In this document: positions 48,061 through 58,947 of the stretch, piece by piece | Numbering within the stretch: the stretch's first letter is position 1 | How the letters are laid out: every line of letters begins with the position of its first letter | NCBI GenBank assembly: GCA_013398955.1 | Contig: VWPU01018677.1 | Span: forward strand, 1-64,000 | DNA: 64,000 bases | Direction of reading: 5' to 3' | Source: Callaeas wilsoni | Taxonomy: Eukaryota > Chordata > Aves > Passeriformes > Callaeidae | Notes under the pieces: generated by a model | Told to the model about the DNA's origin: nothing | The model's database searches: none | What the model saw: only the letters and a program-made list of their open reading frames with translations | Translations under genes and position numbers: made by a program

Positions 48061-51000
48061 TAAAGGTGTTCCTTTGCAAATAAAGGCTTAAAACTTTAGT
48101 GTAACACCACCTGTGATACAGCAGAACCTAAATCTATTTCACAGAGCAAGGGTAGTAGTCCTGCATTGGGAATTTCCTTTATCTTACAATACACTGCACT
48201 TCTAGCAGCCTAACACAGCAAGGGAGCCAGAACTCCTCTTGCAGGCAGCCCCGTGCCTCTTTACACTTTCAGCAGGCTCAGAAGATTGCAGAAACATAAG
48301 ACAGTAGAAACACAAAGTATTATTCATCCTTCCTCCCAGCCAGAGCTTCCCCAGGCAAGCCACTTTGCATGTCCTTTTCCCTGAGAATGTTGCATCATTA
48401 GTGGCAAGAAGTAAATGGGATACCTGTGCTGGTGGTTCATCACAACACTCCTGTCTGTTGAGGAACTGGCAGTGAGGCGCATGCCTTGCTGAAGCAACAT
48501 CACTTTCTGCCACCTTCATCTCTGTCCTTGCCTCCTCCAGCCTCACAGCACAATTGCAGGACAGCTGCAGGTATATTTGCCCTCTTTCCTTTACACAGTC
48601 TGTTTCTTTTCCTCATTCACAGATATATCAATAAGGTGACTGTTTTCTGTGGTTAAAATTATATCTCCAGACATTTTAGACCTGTAGTCAAAGTAGATTT
48701 GACTGGTCTGAATTCACCTTTGAAGAATAAATAGGAACATGGAAAGGTGCTAGAATAAAAGCTATCACAATCAAAGACTGGAGATCTCCAGCTATGTCTT
48801 GAGAGACTTGATCTGGAAATAAGAGAGCCCTTCCAATTCAAGGAAGAACTTTCACCTGCAAGTCCTCTTATAATTTCTCATCTCCATGTGGGTTTTCTTG
48901 CTCCTAAAAGCCATCCCTTTTCAAGCTATTTACTATGGCACACCATCCTGAACACAGAAAATACCTCCTCAGCCAGGGAGCTTACTGGGACAGACACAAG
49001 TCAGCCAGCACCAACTGATAAGGAATGATTCAATGCAGTCTATTCTGCACTCTCTGGCCCTGGGACACTAATCCAGAGGCTAATAAAGCAGTAATCCCTT
49101 GCTGATCCACAGGCTCTGTTTCCCACATCATTACTCCAGGTTATATCTGCTCTCACCACCCTGAATCGCTGTTCCCTCCCTTTTTCCCCACCTTGCACGG
49201 TCCTCACTAGCGTGGTATCATTACAGCCACCTTTCAGGACCCACAAATGGAACCATTGATACTCATCTCTTTCAGCCTTCCCTCCTGAATTGCTTCTATC
49301 CCAAAGCGCAGGCTATTGGGTTTGCTTTTTGAGCTGCTGGGGTTTAGCTTGTCTCGGAAATGCCCCTAGTACCCCAGCATGGAAGCTGCTTCTGGTCCTC
49401 AGGGAGCTGCTGAGAGACAGTAAAAAAAAAAAGTTTCCACCTCCAAAAAGGGTCCTCGTCTCCCCCTCCACTTTCCAGGCACCCCAACCTACCTCTGATG
49501 GGGAAATGTACAAATTATCCAACCCCAGGTCCTGGTTACAAGCTTGTAATCTCCATTTACTCTGTCAGCTGCTCACTCATCTGTAACAGGAAGCTCTAAG
49601 CCTTGTCATGGATCAGCCAACCCCCTGGTTCAGTGCATCCTCCCGTAAACGTCTCTGGCAGGCACAAGGAAGGAGGGAGCAAGGGAAGAAGACACGCAGG
49701 TCCCTGGCAAAGCATGGCTCTACTGTCCCAGGTCAAGCCCTTCACACAGTTTGATCTCCCTGTGGCCACTACCAGATGCTACAGAGAAGGTAAATGATGC
49801 AGAAGCATCGATCTCCTGTGTCAGTCTTATCAGGCTCCTGGTAAATAGGAATTGCCCGAGGACCTGAAGCATAGGGTTTCGCATAATATCAGTAAATATT
49901 ATGTATTCTGAAATCTCCGGATTTTCTCAGTCAGCTCTCACACGTCAGTACAAATATATCTCACAGAGGTCTTGATTTCTGTGGTGTGCTGGGACAGGGA
50001 GTTAGTTTTACAGCATGCTTTTACTTAGCAATGATCTGGAGCTCGGTTCCAAGCTTGCCATCTTGTAATTTAATCAGATGTCCTTTAAATAAGGTGCTGT
50101 ATTTTAGGCGTGCCAAAGAGGCTGATACAGGGAGAGCTGAAGTGCTGTTTCTCTTTCACTTTTTGAAAAGCTCACCACTACAATTTATCCTGAGACATAA
50201 GAGCCAAAGAGCAAAGACAATAGGAGCTTTGAAAGGATACAGGAAAAAAGATACCAAATGCTCCCAACATCCATCAACGTGTAAGCACAAATTATTTGCT
50301 TTCAGCAGGAGTCTCAGGGTGTCGAACACTTTTGGTAGCAGTGAGTGTAAGGGTTACAGGGTACATTACTAAGTTGCAGGGTAGGCTGTTCTGAGCTCTC
50401 TCCCTTGATTTTGGGGTTAAGAAAGGGTCTCTATCTTTCACATGGAGACCAAATTTTAAAAACAAAGAAGCCCTCAAAGTGATCTGTGTGCTTCAAATCA
50501 CAAACAAATTCATGAGACACAATAGAGCCACAGCAGTTTCCCTAGTTGGTAAATTCCTATTTAAAGAGGACTAAAGCTGACTGCAGTCCTCATTTTCCAT
50601 CTGTCCCTCCTGCATCCCTTTCTTCTACCTATCTCTCCACATAAGAAAAAAGGATGCACTGTAAATATCAACAGGTTATGATGTTTCAGCTGCTTTTTTC
50701 CTGCTGACCAAGAAGGAACAGAAATGCAAAAGCAAGTACACAAGTTATTGTCAACAGGACTGCCTTAAAGATTTGTGAGACTTCTCTAATACCACATCCA
50801 CTATAGCTATGTATAAAAATGACCTCTGTGACAATAGAACCTGGTGTCTAAAGGGCCTCCACCCCTTGGTGAGACTTTTCAGAGCTGCCCATTAGAGGTC
50901 AGCATCACCCAGTCACATCAAGAGCCCCTGCAGATGAAAACCCTGGCAGCAGACCTCCACCCAAAAAACTTCACCCCCAAAAAGGGGAACAGAAGAGAAA

Positions 51001-52961
51001 AAACCCACAGCCTTCTTCACCCTATTGTACATGAGAAGAAAGCCTTCGCGGGAAAACAGGCACATATGACTTTGTCACAGGTTTGAAGGAGGGTGCCTGG
51101 CCACTCCACCAGCTGCAGAGACAAGCAAACTTTTCCTTGTGGTGATGGGAGCAGCCTCATCCTGCACTCTCGGCAGCAAGCTGAAAGAAGTCATGACATC
51201 TTGGACAAAGGCAAAGATTTAGGCAGGTAAGCTATGTCCTGGATACGAAAACTGCCAGGTCATTCTGGATTTGATTTCAGCTGCCCAGAGCAAAAATGCA
51301 GAAGAGCAGCAGGCTGCCAGCCAGGACATGGGAACTTGCCTCTGCTCCCCGCGTCCCTGCTGCTTCCAATCACCCATCCACCCACTCGCCCTCCATCCCT
51401 CCGCTGCACAAGAGAGTGCTCCCACCACAGCCTGTGACACCAGGAGAGCATAACCATGCAGTGATGCTGAGAAACAATGCAGCAGTGGCCGTCTGTCCTT
51501 CCTGACAACTCCCTGCAGCTCTCAAACATCATATATCCCCTCATCATCCCATGAGGGTAAGGAGACACCATATTCCTGCTGGCCCAGAACTCAGCCTAGG
51601 AAGAAGCTCGATGACCTGGAACAATCTGGGAGTACAGGCATCTGATGCAAAGGGACATCACAACATCTCATGGCTCTTGAAATAATCAAAACAAAATGCC
51701 AAAACACTCCCAGCCCCCAAGCTGACACCTCTTTGATGTTCTGTGACTGCTAACCTGCCAGTAAACACTGCAGTTACAAAGCAGGTGGGCAATTCATCAG
51801 CCACCTGCATCCTCCCATGTGTCACTATTTCCTTTTGTCCTGCAAAGAGGAGAATTTGCCTGCTCTCTTATCTCTCTGACAAGCACACAGGACCCTCACA
51901 GCTCCATCCACAGAGCTCCTGGCTACCTGTTGGCCCTCAGCGTGACCTGCCTGTATTTGATGGCACTCGTGTGAACAGAACATAAGGACTGTGATGAAGC
52001 CATGCTGCTGCATTGATGTCTGAAAACATAAAAGTCAGGCTACCTCTTATGACCCCATTGCCCACTCCTCCCTCCAAGAGACCAAACTCGTGATGGCAAT
52101 GCAATCCCTCCCCATGAACACCTTGCATCAGTCCAACTGCTCCTACCCTGGTAACAGCTTCTGTCCTTAGCACCTGTCTAGTTCATTTGGGATTACAGGC
52201 ACAGCATATGTTTGCTGCATCCCTGTCTGTAAGCACTTCATGGAACGCTGGCAGCATGAGGATGCAGCACACAGAGGTGGTGGGGGGCCGGAGAGAGGGG
52301 AAGGATATTTGAGTGCTGACTGGGCTGTCCTCCTGAAAGGACAATGACAACTCAGGATTCGTCCACTGCAGCTGCTCCATTTTAAATGCTTATTTTGAAT
52401 ATTTACAGAAGGAGAAGAAGAGAAGTCATGAAATTGCCTGTTGGGATTTTTTTTTAGCAGGTTTTCTTCCAGAGAAGAGGCCAGCCTGACAGCACTCAGG
52501 CTACCTCCAGCCCTCTGTTTATACCCAGCTGGCTGAGGCACTGCAAGTTTGTGTGCACACACACACATCTCACACACCTCAGTATTGCCCTGCAGAAGGC
52601 TAAGGGAGGAGGTACAAAAGTCAGAGGCTGATGAAGACACTGCTTAATACTGTATTGACTTTTCTGACCTGGCACTGACAGATCTAAGCTGGAGCCCAAA
52701 GCTGGTAGATCACTGCCAAATCTCAGCCCAGTGTTGATGACTTGTACTGCTGACCTGGGCTGGACCCACAGCACAAGTAAGCCTGAGAGGCTTAATGCCT
52801 CCCCTCTAAGGACTTATCATCTGACACTTCCCTGCTAGAAGGCAACCTGATGCATTAACCAGAAACCCCAGGGGTCGTGCAATAAATCCGCCTTTACTGG
52901 GCATTCGCCTTAGACATTGGCTGCAAGAGAACCATGGCTTGGCAAGCTTCATCTCATAGCT
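48061..52961. other. GC-richer sequence, no gene recognised
   Basis: GC content rises here, and open frames become longer simply because stops are rarer. The minus frame at 48,202-48,546 has a possible donor (CACAG|GTATCC at 48,421) but a poor acceptor. Frames on both strands overlap at 51,219-51,571 and 52,167-52,774. A CA repeat lies at 52,553-52,567. I recognise no protein. Confidence 0.5.
52553..52567. repeat. Short CA repeat
   Basis: About seven CA units follow 'GTGTG'. It is an ordinary dinucleotide repeat. Confidence 0.9.
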
Positions 52962-53329
52962 GAGATCACAGAATCAATTAGGTTGGAAAAGACTTCTCAG
53001 ATCATCAAGTCAAACTGTTAATTTAGCACTGCCAAGTCCACCTCTAAAACATGTCCCCAAGTGCCACATCTACATGTCTCTTAAATACCTCCAGGGATGG
53101 TGACTCAACCACTTCCCTGGGCAGCCTGTTCCAGTGCTCCGCAATCCTTTTGGTGACAAAATTTTTCCTAATTTCCTATCTACCCCTTCCCTGGCACGCT
53201 TGAGGCCATTTCCTCTTGCCACTCGGGAGATCAACCCCCATCTCGCTACAACCACCTTTCAGGTAGTTGCAGAAAGCAACAAGATCTCTCCTGAGCCTCC
53301 TTTTCTCCAGGCTGCCCAGATCCCACTCT

Positions 53330-53600
53330 AGTGCTTTCTTCTCTCAAGCAGGTCAACACTCCTGCCCAGCTTGGTGTTGTCTGGAATCTGACTGAAGGAG
53401 CACTCAATCGCCTCATCCAGATCACTGGTGAAGATTTTAAACAGACTGACCTCAGTGGAATACCACTGGTGGCTGGCCACCAGCTGGATGCAACTCCATT
53501 CACCGGCATGCTTTGAGGTTGGCCACCCACCAAGTTTTTTACCCAGCAAAGTGAATGCCCATCCAAGGCACAAGCAGCAGTTATTTGGCTTCTTGGCCTT
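53330..53600 (-). pseudogene. CR1 ORF2 reverse-transcriptase relic
   Basis: The minus strand encodes a degraded segment of the CR1 reverse transcriptase. The higher-coordinate half reads [11 protein letters not shown] and then [17 protein letters not shown] frameshift then moves into [20 protein letters not shown]. Intact CR1 copies have a motif close to NDLDEGIECTLSKFADDTKL here. The catalytic double Asp of the FADD box is replaced (IPDN), so this copy could not copy RNA even without the frameshift. It is flanked by deletions on both sides. The family call rests on motif order. Confidence 0.82.
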
Positions 53601-53618
53601 CCCCTTGGTTCCAATCCA

Positions 53619-54150
53619 TCAACACCCAACCCTATTGCCAGCATCATTAAGGTAGTTTAAATCTCTTTCCACAAGTCTGATTAACACCTGTGCAAAGATC
53701 CTTTCCCCCTTTTGAGTCAGGTGTACTGTGTCTATCACTGGCAGGCCTGCTGTTGTGTAAATTGATCCATGATCAAAATCCCAAAATTCTGTCAGTGACA
53801 GCAGGCTTGTAGACAGGACTTCCCAGTTGCTAGCTTTTCCTATTTCTTCCCTCATCATTCCCTGCACCTGGAAGGATAGATGAGAACACTATTTGTGCTG
53901 ATCCTTTAACCAATCATCCCAAGGCCCCAAAGTCTCTCTTGACTGCCCTTGGATTTGTAACTTGATCGTTGCCCACCTGAACAATCCATAATGGAAGAAA
54001 ATCCAAGGGCCAGATCAGAGTAAGAAGCTTTCTCTTCACATCTTTAACCTGGGCCCCAGGAAGGCAAGCAGACTTCCCTAAGAAGTGTGTCCAGTCTGCA
54101 TATGGGGCCTTCTATGATTTTGTTCCCTCAGAAGCTAGTGTCCTATGAGA
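53619..54150 (-). pseudogene. CR1 ORF1 esterase-domain relic
   Basis: CR1 ORF1 carries an SGNH/GDSL-type esterase domain, and its blocks can be followed here on the minus strand. Near 54,131-54,150 the first block, normally GDSLL, reads GH followed by a stop, so the catalytic Ser is lost. Near 53,965-53,990 the third block is intact as IVQVGND. The final block near 53,717-53,740 reads DTVHLTQKG, keeping the His and with Thr instead of the usual Gly after Asp. It is followed by an amphipathic end, LIRLVERDLN. Several stops and at least one frameshift separate the blocks. The last 82 codons (53,619-53,867) remain open by chance. This is a dead transposon gene, not a host esterase. Confidence 0.85.
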
Positions 54151-54190
54151 ATGACCAAGTCTTTCATGGAGAAGCAGTTTCGATGCAGGG

Positions 54191-54812
54191 TGGAGGCTGA
54201 TTTAACCTCACTGACACCTCCAAACTAGATGAACCATCATCCCTCACAATTCCTTGGCTCCGCTTGCCAAGCCTTGTACCTATTTTGCAAGGGCATCTTG
54301 AGATGCAGCACAGCTGAAGCAGGACTTAGCCAGGATGGATTCCCAAGAGAAAAAGCTGTTTTCCTCATCTCAGGAAGGGGAATCAAAAACGTGAGAGAGC
54401 TTGTTTTGCTCCTTCTCATCTGTCTGAGCTGCACATCTCCTTGTACAACTCTCTATTCTTTCTTGCTTTTTCAGGCTGTGCACACAGAACCACGTTCTTG
54501 TTCTCCAGGCTACATTTAACATCACTTTACAACAGTCCTCAAGAAGAAAGCTGGGCAGCCGGCTCTGCTGAGCCCTGTGGTTTGGAGCAGATGCAAGCGA
54601 GTTTACTTTGCTAGGCAGTCTCACAGGTTTGTTCTGCCCTCAGCCTCACAATGTTTGGGGTTTGGAAGGAAGACAGGCTCCTGCTGGAGGAGCAGGGGTA
54701 TCAGCTCCTTCCCAACTTTTGAGCTAGAAAAGCATTAGCCCCAAGGATATTTTCTCCCCCAGGAGAGGGTGGCAACAACTCTCCAACAGATCCTTCAAGC
54801 TCCCACCCTTAC
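54191..54812. other. Possible further CR1 ORF1 sequence
   Basis: The stretch immediately upstream of the esterase relic may be the 5' part of CR1 ORF1 or its 5' untranslated region, but it is too decayed for me to assign. It contains no other recognised feature. Confidence 0.35.
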
Positions 54813-54889
54813 CTTAAGACTGACAAGAACTCCCCCTGCTCTGTAATCACCAATGAGCATTGTCTATGGAGTTTTCCCACCTTCTTCCC
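54813..54889 (-). other. Candidate internal coding exon
   Basis: On the minus strand an acceptor (TTCCTGTGCTCACAG) precedes base 54,889, and a strong donor (TTAAG|GTAAGG) follows base 54,813. The 77 bases are open only when entered at a codon boundary, giving GKKVGKLHRQCSLVIT then EQGEFLSVL; the other two frames contain stops. No known protein was recognised. The donor is one of the best in the window. It cannot be read in frame from the candidate start exon at 56,520-56,582 if the two were joined directly. Confidence 0.2.
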
Positions 54890-55209
54890 CTGTGAGCACA
54901 GGAATTGTGTGCAGGCACTGATGGATGCTGATTGTTGTGGATGAGAGGGTAACTGCACACGAAGAGAACCCCAGCAAAGTTCAGTGGCTTGGAAGAGCTT
55001 TCCTGAAGAGGACAGACTACTACAAGCACAGGGTTGTCCCTGTCAGACAGCTCATTTTCCTTACCCCTGTCCAAGAGAGCACTGTCTGCCTGCATTAATG
55101 TGGTTGCACTGTTGATAATTTGCAAACAGGCGAAGATCACTTGGGGGAAAATGCAAAGCATGGCAGGGCAGGAGAGGAGAGACTCTTTTAAAACACTTTT
55201 GTCAAACAA

Positions 55210-55987
55210 AGTTTTAAGACCTCTGGTGGAAAACCTAATTAAAAGTTTAGCAAGCCCAAGGAGATAGTCAAGGCTACAGAAACCACTTGGTGGGAAGCCT
55301 GAGACTTACTCACTAGCCCTTAATATGTTAATTCACAATGTTTCTGAGAGAAGAACATGACCCAGAGCTGCACAGAGTGTCTAAGGCATTGCTTCTGAGA
55401 GGATCAGGTGAAAAGTTCTCAAGTTGTTGGTGATACCAGCCATTGGTCTTTCAGGAAAAAAGACAAAAAGAAGCTGTTCAGCTGTTTTGAAATACACAAT
55501 TGCAAAAAATAAACCCAACAAAAACCACCAAAATCTGCTTGAATCAGTCTTGCAATCACCAAGGCTGGTCAACCTGAGTTTCCATGGTAAGCATTTCCAC
55601 CAGGAGCTTAAAGCAAATGGTGATGGCAGTTTGGATGGAGGGGTGCGGAGAAAGACAGTGAGAGCAGGATAGGAGAGGCAGGCAGGGAGCCAGGAAAGCA
55701 CTTCCCACACACACGGGGCAAGCTAAGGCTGAAAGAGACAAAGAGGTTTGGGCAGCTGTGCTCAGGGAAACATGTTCCTTGTCAACAAAGAAAGCTGCAC
55801 CAAGGACAGATTCTCCTCCACCATCAATTGCTTACAGAAAGAACCCCTGCACTCCTGTGCCTTTTGTTCAGGTCTGGAGGTGGCACTGGATCTGGAAGGG
55901 TTTGGGGAATGCTGTGTCTCCTGTAGCAAGCACCACAAAGCAAACCCCAACAGAAGGGCTGGTAATGTAACTCAGCTGAAGCTGCCA
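55210..55987. other. GC-richer sequence, no gene recognised
   Basis: Opposing open frames at 55,381-56,011 show no family resemblance. I see no RNA gene or repeat other than the CR1 tail that follows. Confidence 0.45.
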
Positions 55988-56110
55988 CTCATAGAACCAC
56001 AGAGTCACTGAGGTTGGAAAAGACCTTTAAGATCATCGAGGTCAGCTGATAACCCAGCACTGCCAAATTCACCACAGCTACGCATCTTTTAAATCTGCTC
56101 AGCACTTCCA
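55988..56110 (-). mobile_element. CR1 LINE, short 3' fragment
   Basis: The complement of the bird CR1 3' tip is clear: 'CTCATAGAACCACAGAGTC', then 'GAGGTTGGAAAAGACCTTT', 'AAGATCATCGAGGTCAGC' and 'CCAGCACTGCCAAATTCACC'. Only about 120 bases remain. Its subfamily looks the same as that at 52.96 kb. It is less diverged than the copy at 12.35 kb. Confidence 0.9.
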
Positions 56111-56519
56111 GCCCCAAGCCCAGGGCACACAAGATCACAAACGCAGCTCAACAAATACAAAAGGGTGGTTGGAAGGTTTTACTCTGGGCCCCAGTGGCCC
56201 CAGCATCCCACCTCTAAACCCCTCCAAGGCCAGTAGCAAAGATGCACGCAAAGGATCAGCTCTTCCCCACCCCACTAAAACAGTCCCAGCACAGCTGTCC
56301 CATGGTCTGGTTATGCACATACACTGCTGGGAAGAAAAAAACCCAACCCAATCTGCTCTGCTGCTTGAGCACCCATCCCTGAGTTATTGAGAAAATACCA
56401 TAACTTGTGCAATAGAGCTTTTCAGTGCCAGCAATAGCAGGAGGCAGACACAGCACAGGGGATGGAGATTGCCAGCCCCCCCTCCCACCCCCGCAGCACA
56501 GGCAGACACACAAACTTAC
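56111..56519. other. No gene recognised
   Basis: Nothing recognisable is present apart from chance open frames and a C-rich stretch near 56,475-56,495, which on the minus strand is G-rich. Confidence 0.45.
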
Positions 56520-56582
56520 CTTTCACTCTTTCCTTCACTAACTGTCTTATCGCCATAGCAACTGTAATCCTAGGTCATGCAG
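56520..56582 (-). other. Candidate exon with a start codon
   Basis: On the minus strand an excellent acceptor (T-rich tract ending in TTCCTAG) precedes base 56,582, and a near-perfect donor (AAAG|GTAAGT) follows base 56,520. The 63-base interval has stops early in all three frames but contains an ATG at 56,556-56,554 in good context (GCTATGG). From there it is open to the donor, giving MAIRQLVKERVK plus one base. This would suit a second exon carrying the end of a 5' leader and the start of a protein. The sequence around the ATG also resembles an RFX X-box (GTTGCTATGGCGAT). I do not recognise the protein, and no following exon was established. Confidence 0.25.
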
Positions 56583-57737
56583 CTAGGAAAAAAGAATAAA
56601 TATAGCACAAATGAAGATATACACTATCGCCAAACACAGCCTCAGTGGTAGAATCTAATTTTCATTAGAGGCATAACAAGGGTTTTGCATAATTATACAT
56701 ATATTAATGCCCAACATGCCCATCTTCAGTTGAAATTCATTAATTCGGTTCTAAATAAAAAGGATTGCTCATTGCAGGTTAATTTCTTTTTTTTTTTTAT
56801 TTTAAAGCAGAAAATATTTCTAAAAGCTCAAATCATACTTTCATAGCTTTTTCTTAATCCTGAGATTAACAGAGAAATGAAAACACAAAAATTAAGTCAG
56901 CTCTGAAGTAAAAACATGGCAAAACACAGAACTGGAAACTTTGCTGCTTTTGCAATGTGAGGAGTGAGAACAAGCAATAAAAAAATTTGGCCAGATGCTG
57001 CACGGTACCTGGAATTGAATCCCAAAGGAAAGCATCTCTCAGCCTTTGGTGCTTGTGGTGAAAGCAATACAGCAGCATCATACTGAGAAGAGCACGCTGC
57101 TGCAAGCGACCGAACGCAGGTTTGGCTGGCACCAGAATTTACTACACAGCTTGAGGTCAGCATTTACAAGAGGAGACTTATTTACTCTGATGGCACAGAT
57201 ACAAGATAGCAGCACCAAGGGACAGCCCCAGCCAAGCACACCGTAAAGCAGAGAAACCCTTCCCCTGCATCCTTCCTTCTTTAATTTGCTCCTCAGGTTC
57301 CTTCATTACCTACTAAATGCAAACACCCTGAGGCTGGTACCTTATACCCCTCTTTATTACTGTTTCCAGGTGGGCCTCATCTGAGTGATGGAGAGCCCTT
57401 GGTGCTGGGGTGGTGCCTGGGGGCACACAGACCCCACCTTTCCTGTGTGTGGGGAGGTGCCTGGGGGGTGGCTATTGTCATTTCAGGTGGTGGGCGCCTG
57501 GGTACGCAGGTGCTCTGGGACTTCACAGTGAGCTCTTGTATTGCAAGCATGCATGTGGCTCTAAGAATGCTCCCAGAATCCTGACCTGGTGCATGCTGGG
57601 CTAAACAATAAAATATAAGCAGCATCCTTAGGAGATTTCTCTTCTCTAACTTCATCAATATCCTAGCTAGGGAGGCAAGGGAGAATCTACGACTTGGGTT
57701 TGTCTCCACAGAGGCTTATTTAATTCCTCACTTACTG

Positions 57738-57860
57738 AAAAGGCAAGGAGAACTAGGACAAAGGGGAGAGGAGGGCTGGGCTTGAGGAAAGGGTTTGGAG
57801 GAAGGAAAAAGGAGGAGGTGGCAGAATAAATGGAAAGACAGAAGAAGAGATGGAGAGAGG
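57738..57860. repeat. Purine-rich tract
   Basis: About 120 bases are strongly biased to A and G on the plus strand, with only scattered pyrimidines. There is no exact repeat unit. Such tracts can form triplex DNA or bind GAGA-type factors; neither is shown here. Confidence 0.7.
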
Positions 57861-58261
57861 TCTGTCCTAAGCAGCAACAGAAATCTCTCATGGCTGTCAA
57901 TCTCTAGTTCCTCTCCTCCTTGTGTTGTCATTAGTACACAGTTCAAAGCTCAGCCAGTGTGAGGGACAAATCTCTCCTCTTACCCAAGCTTCTGCAGGAG
58001 GGAGAGGGAACTCGCTGCCTATCTGTCCAAGCCTGTGTCTGCCCTGGCCAGGGTCTTGCTGGTCCTTCCCTCTGCAGCAGGGAGGCCTCGCTGACATGGA
58101 CTTTTGGGGTGTGCAGCAGGTCCAAGTGTGGCCCCTTCACTCCACATCTCCTGTGAGCATCTCCTGTCCTGGAGGTACCCAAGCCCTGGAAGCCCACCTA
58201 TCCATGATGAAAAGAGAAATAGCAGCTTGCTTCAGATGCTGCAGGTCAAAAACAGATTTGA

Positions 58262-58280
58262 TTTTTTTTTTTTTTTTTTT
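58262..58280. repeat. 19-base T run
   Basis: An uninterrupted run of T, followed by AAATAATGAA. It is simple low-complexity sequence. Confidence 0.95.
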
Positions 58281-58794
58281 AAATAATGAACGTACACCTT
58301 TGACACACTTGTGCCTACTGTGCGTGTTCTCCCATCTTGAGTTTCTGGCCTAGACAGAAAAGGAACTTTTTAGAGAAGTCAGATGGGGTCTGGCATAGAG
58401 TCCTGGAGTCCTGCTGGGTGTGAGCTGTGAGCTCAGTGGAGGAAAGAACCCACCTTCTCTCTGTGGAGCTGTGCTATGGGTGTGTGGGGGCTGTTTGCCC
58501 AGGATTGCCCACTGACTGCAAAGGTTACCCAGCCTTCTGCTTGACCAGAGAGCAGTGGGAGTGCTAAAATCTCCAGAAAAACAGGGAAAGTGTTCAAATC
58601 TCTGTGATAAAGTTTACTTGTGGGAGCAGGACAGGCATTGAGATATGGTGGCTAATCCAGAGAAAAGATTCAAAATCTTCTCTGAACTGGTGAGGAGAAC
58701 AAAACCAGCCACCCTTCCAATTTTTGTGTTGTCTGCAATTACCACCTATGGCTGCCAAAAATAGTTGGTAGGCCATGGGATGGGGAAATGAGAC

Positions 58795-58947
58795 AGACAG
58801 GGACTTGCTCCATCCCTGGAATTATTCAAGGCCAGATTGAGCAGGGCTTTGAGCAACCTAGTCTAAGTGGAAGGTGTCCCTGTCCACGTCAGATAGTTGG
58901 AACTGGATGATCTTTAAGGTCCTTCCAACCAAAACCATTCTACGTTT
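58795..58947 (+). mobile_element. CR1 LINE, 3' end
   Basis: This is the plus-strand CR1 3' end. 'GACTTGCTCCATCCCTGG' is followed by 'GGGCTTTGAGCAACCTAGTC', 'TGGAAGGTGTCCCTGTCC' and the classic closing block 'GGAACTGGATGATCTTTAAG', 'GTCCTTCCAACC', 'AAAACCATTCTACG'. The terminal 8-bp repeat array that usually follows is reduced to about one degenerate unit. It is the only bird-type CR1 on the plus strand here. Confidence 0.93.

Larger units (their letters stand above)
52962..54190 (-). mobile_element. Internally deleted CR1 LINE
   Basis: Read on the plus strand, the element begins at its 3' end ('GATCACAGAATCAATTAGG', 'TTGGAAAAGACTTCTCAGATC') and passes through the standard CR1 3' region ('CAGCCTGTTCCAGTGCTC', 'TGAGGCCATTTCCTCTTGCC'). 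Near 53,320-53,345 it jumps into the reverse-transcriptase part of ORF2, so several hundred bases are missing. Near 53,600 it jumps again, skipping most of ORF2, into ORF1. CR1 copies are normally 5' truncated, so retaining ORF1 while losing the middle indicates internal deletions in a once-longer insertion, or two adjacent copies in the same orientation. Similar-looking sequence may continue to about 54,500. Confidence 0.88.
56583..58794. other. No gene recognised; low-complexity tracts
   Basis: This contains a T-rich run (56,789-56,803), a repeated 'GGTGCCTGGGGG' pair at 57,412 and 57,456, a purine-rich tract at 57,738-57,860 and a 19-base T run at 58,262. Overlapping frames at 57,377-57,709 and 57,897-58,353 are not recognisable. 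Confidence 0.45.

Noticed and set aside
53619..53867. 82-codon frame as a host GDSL esterase gene
   Set aside because: The motifs are those of CR1 ORF1, upstream blocks carry stops and frameshifts, and CR1 ORF2 and 3' sequence adjoin it.
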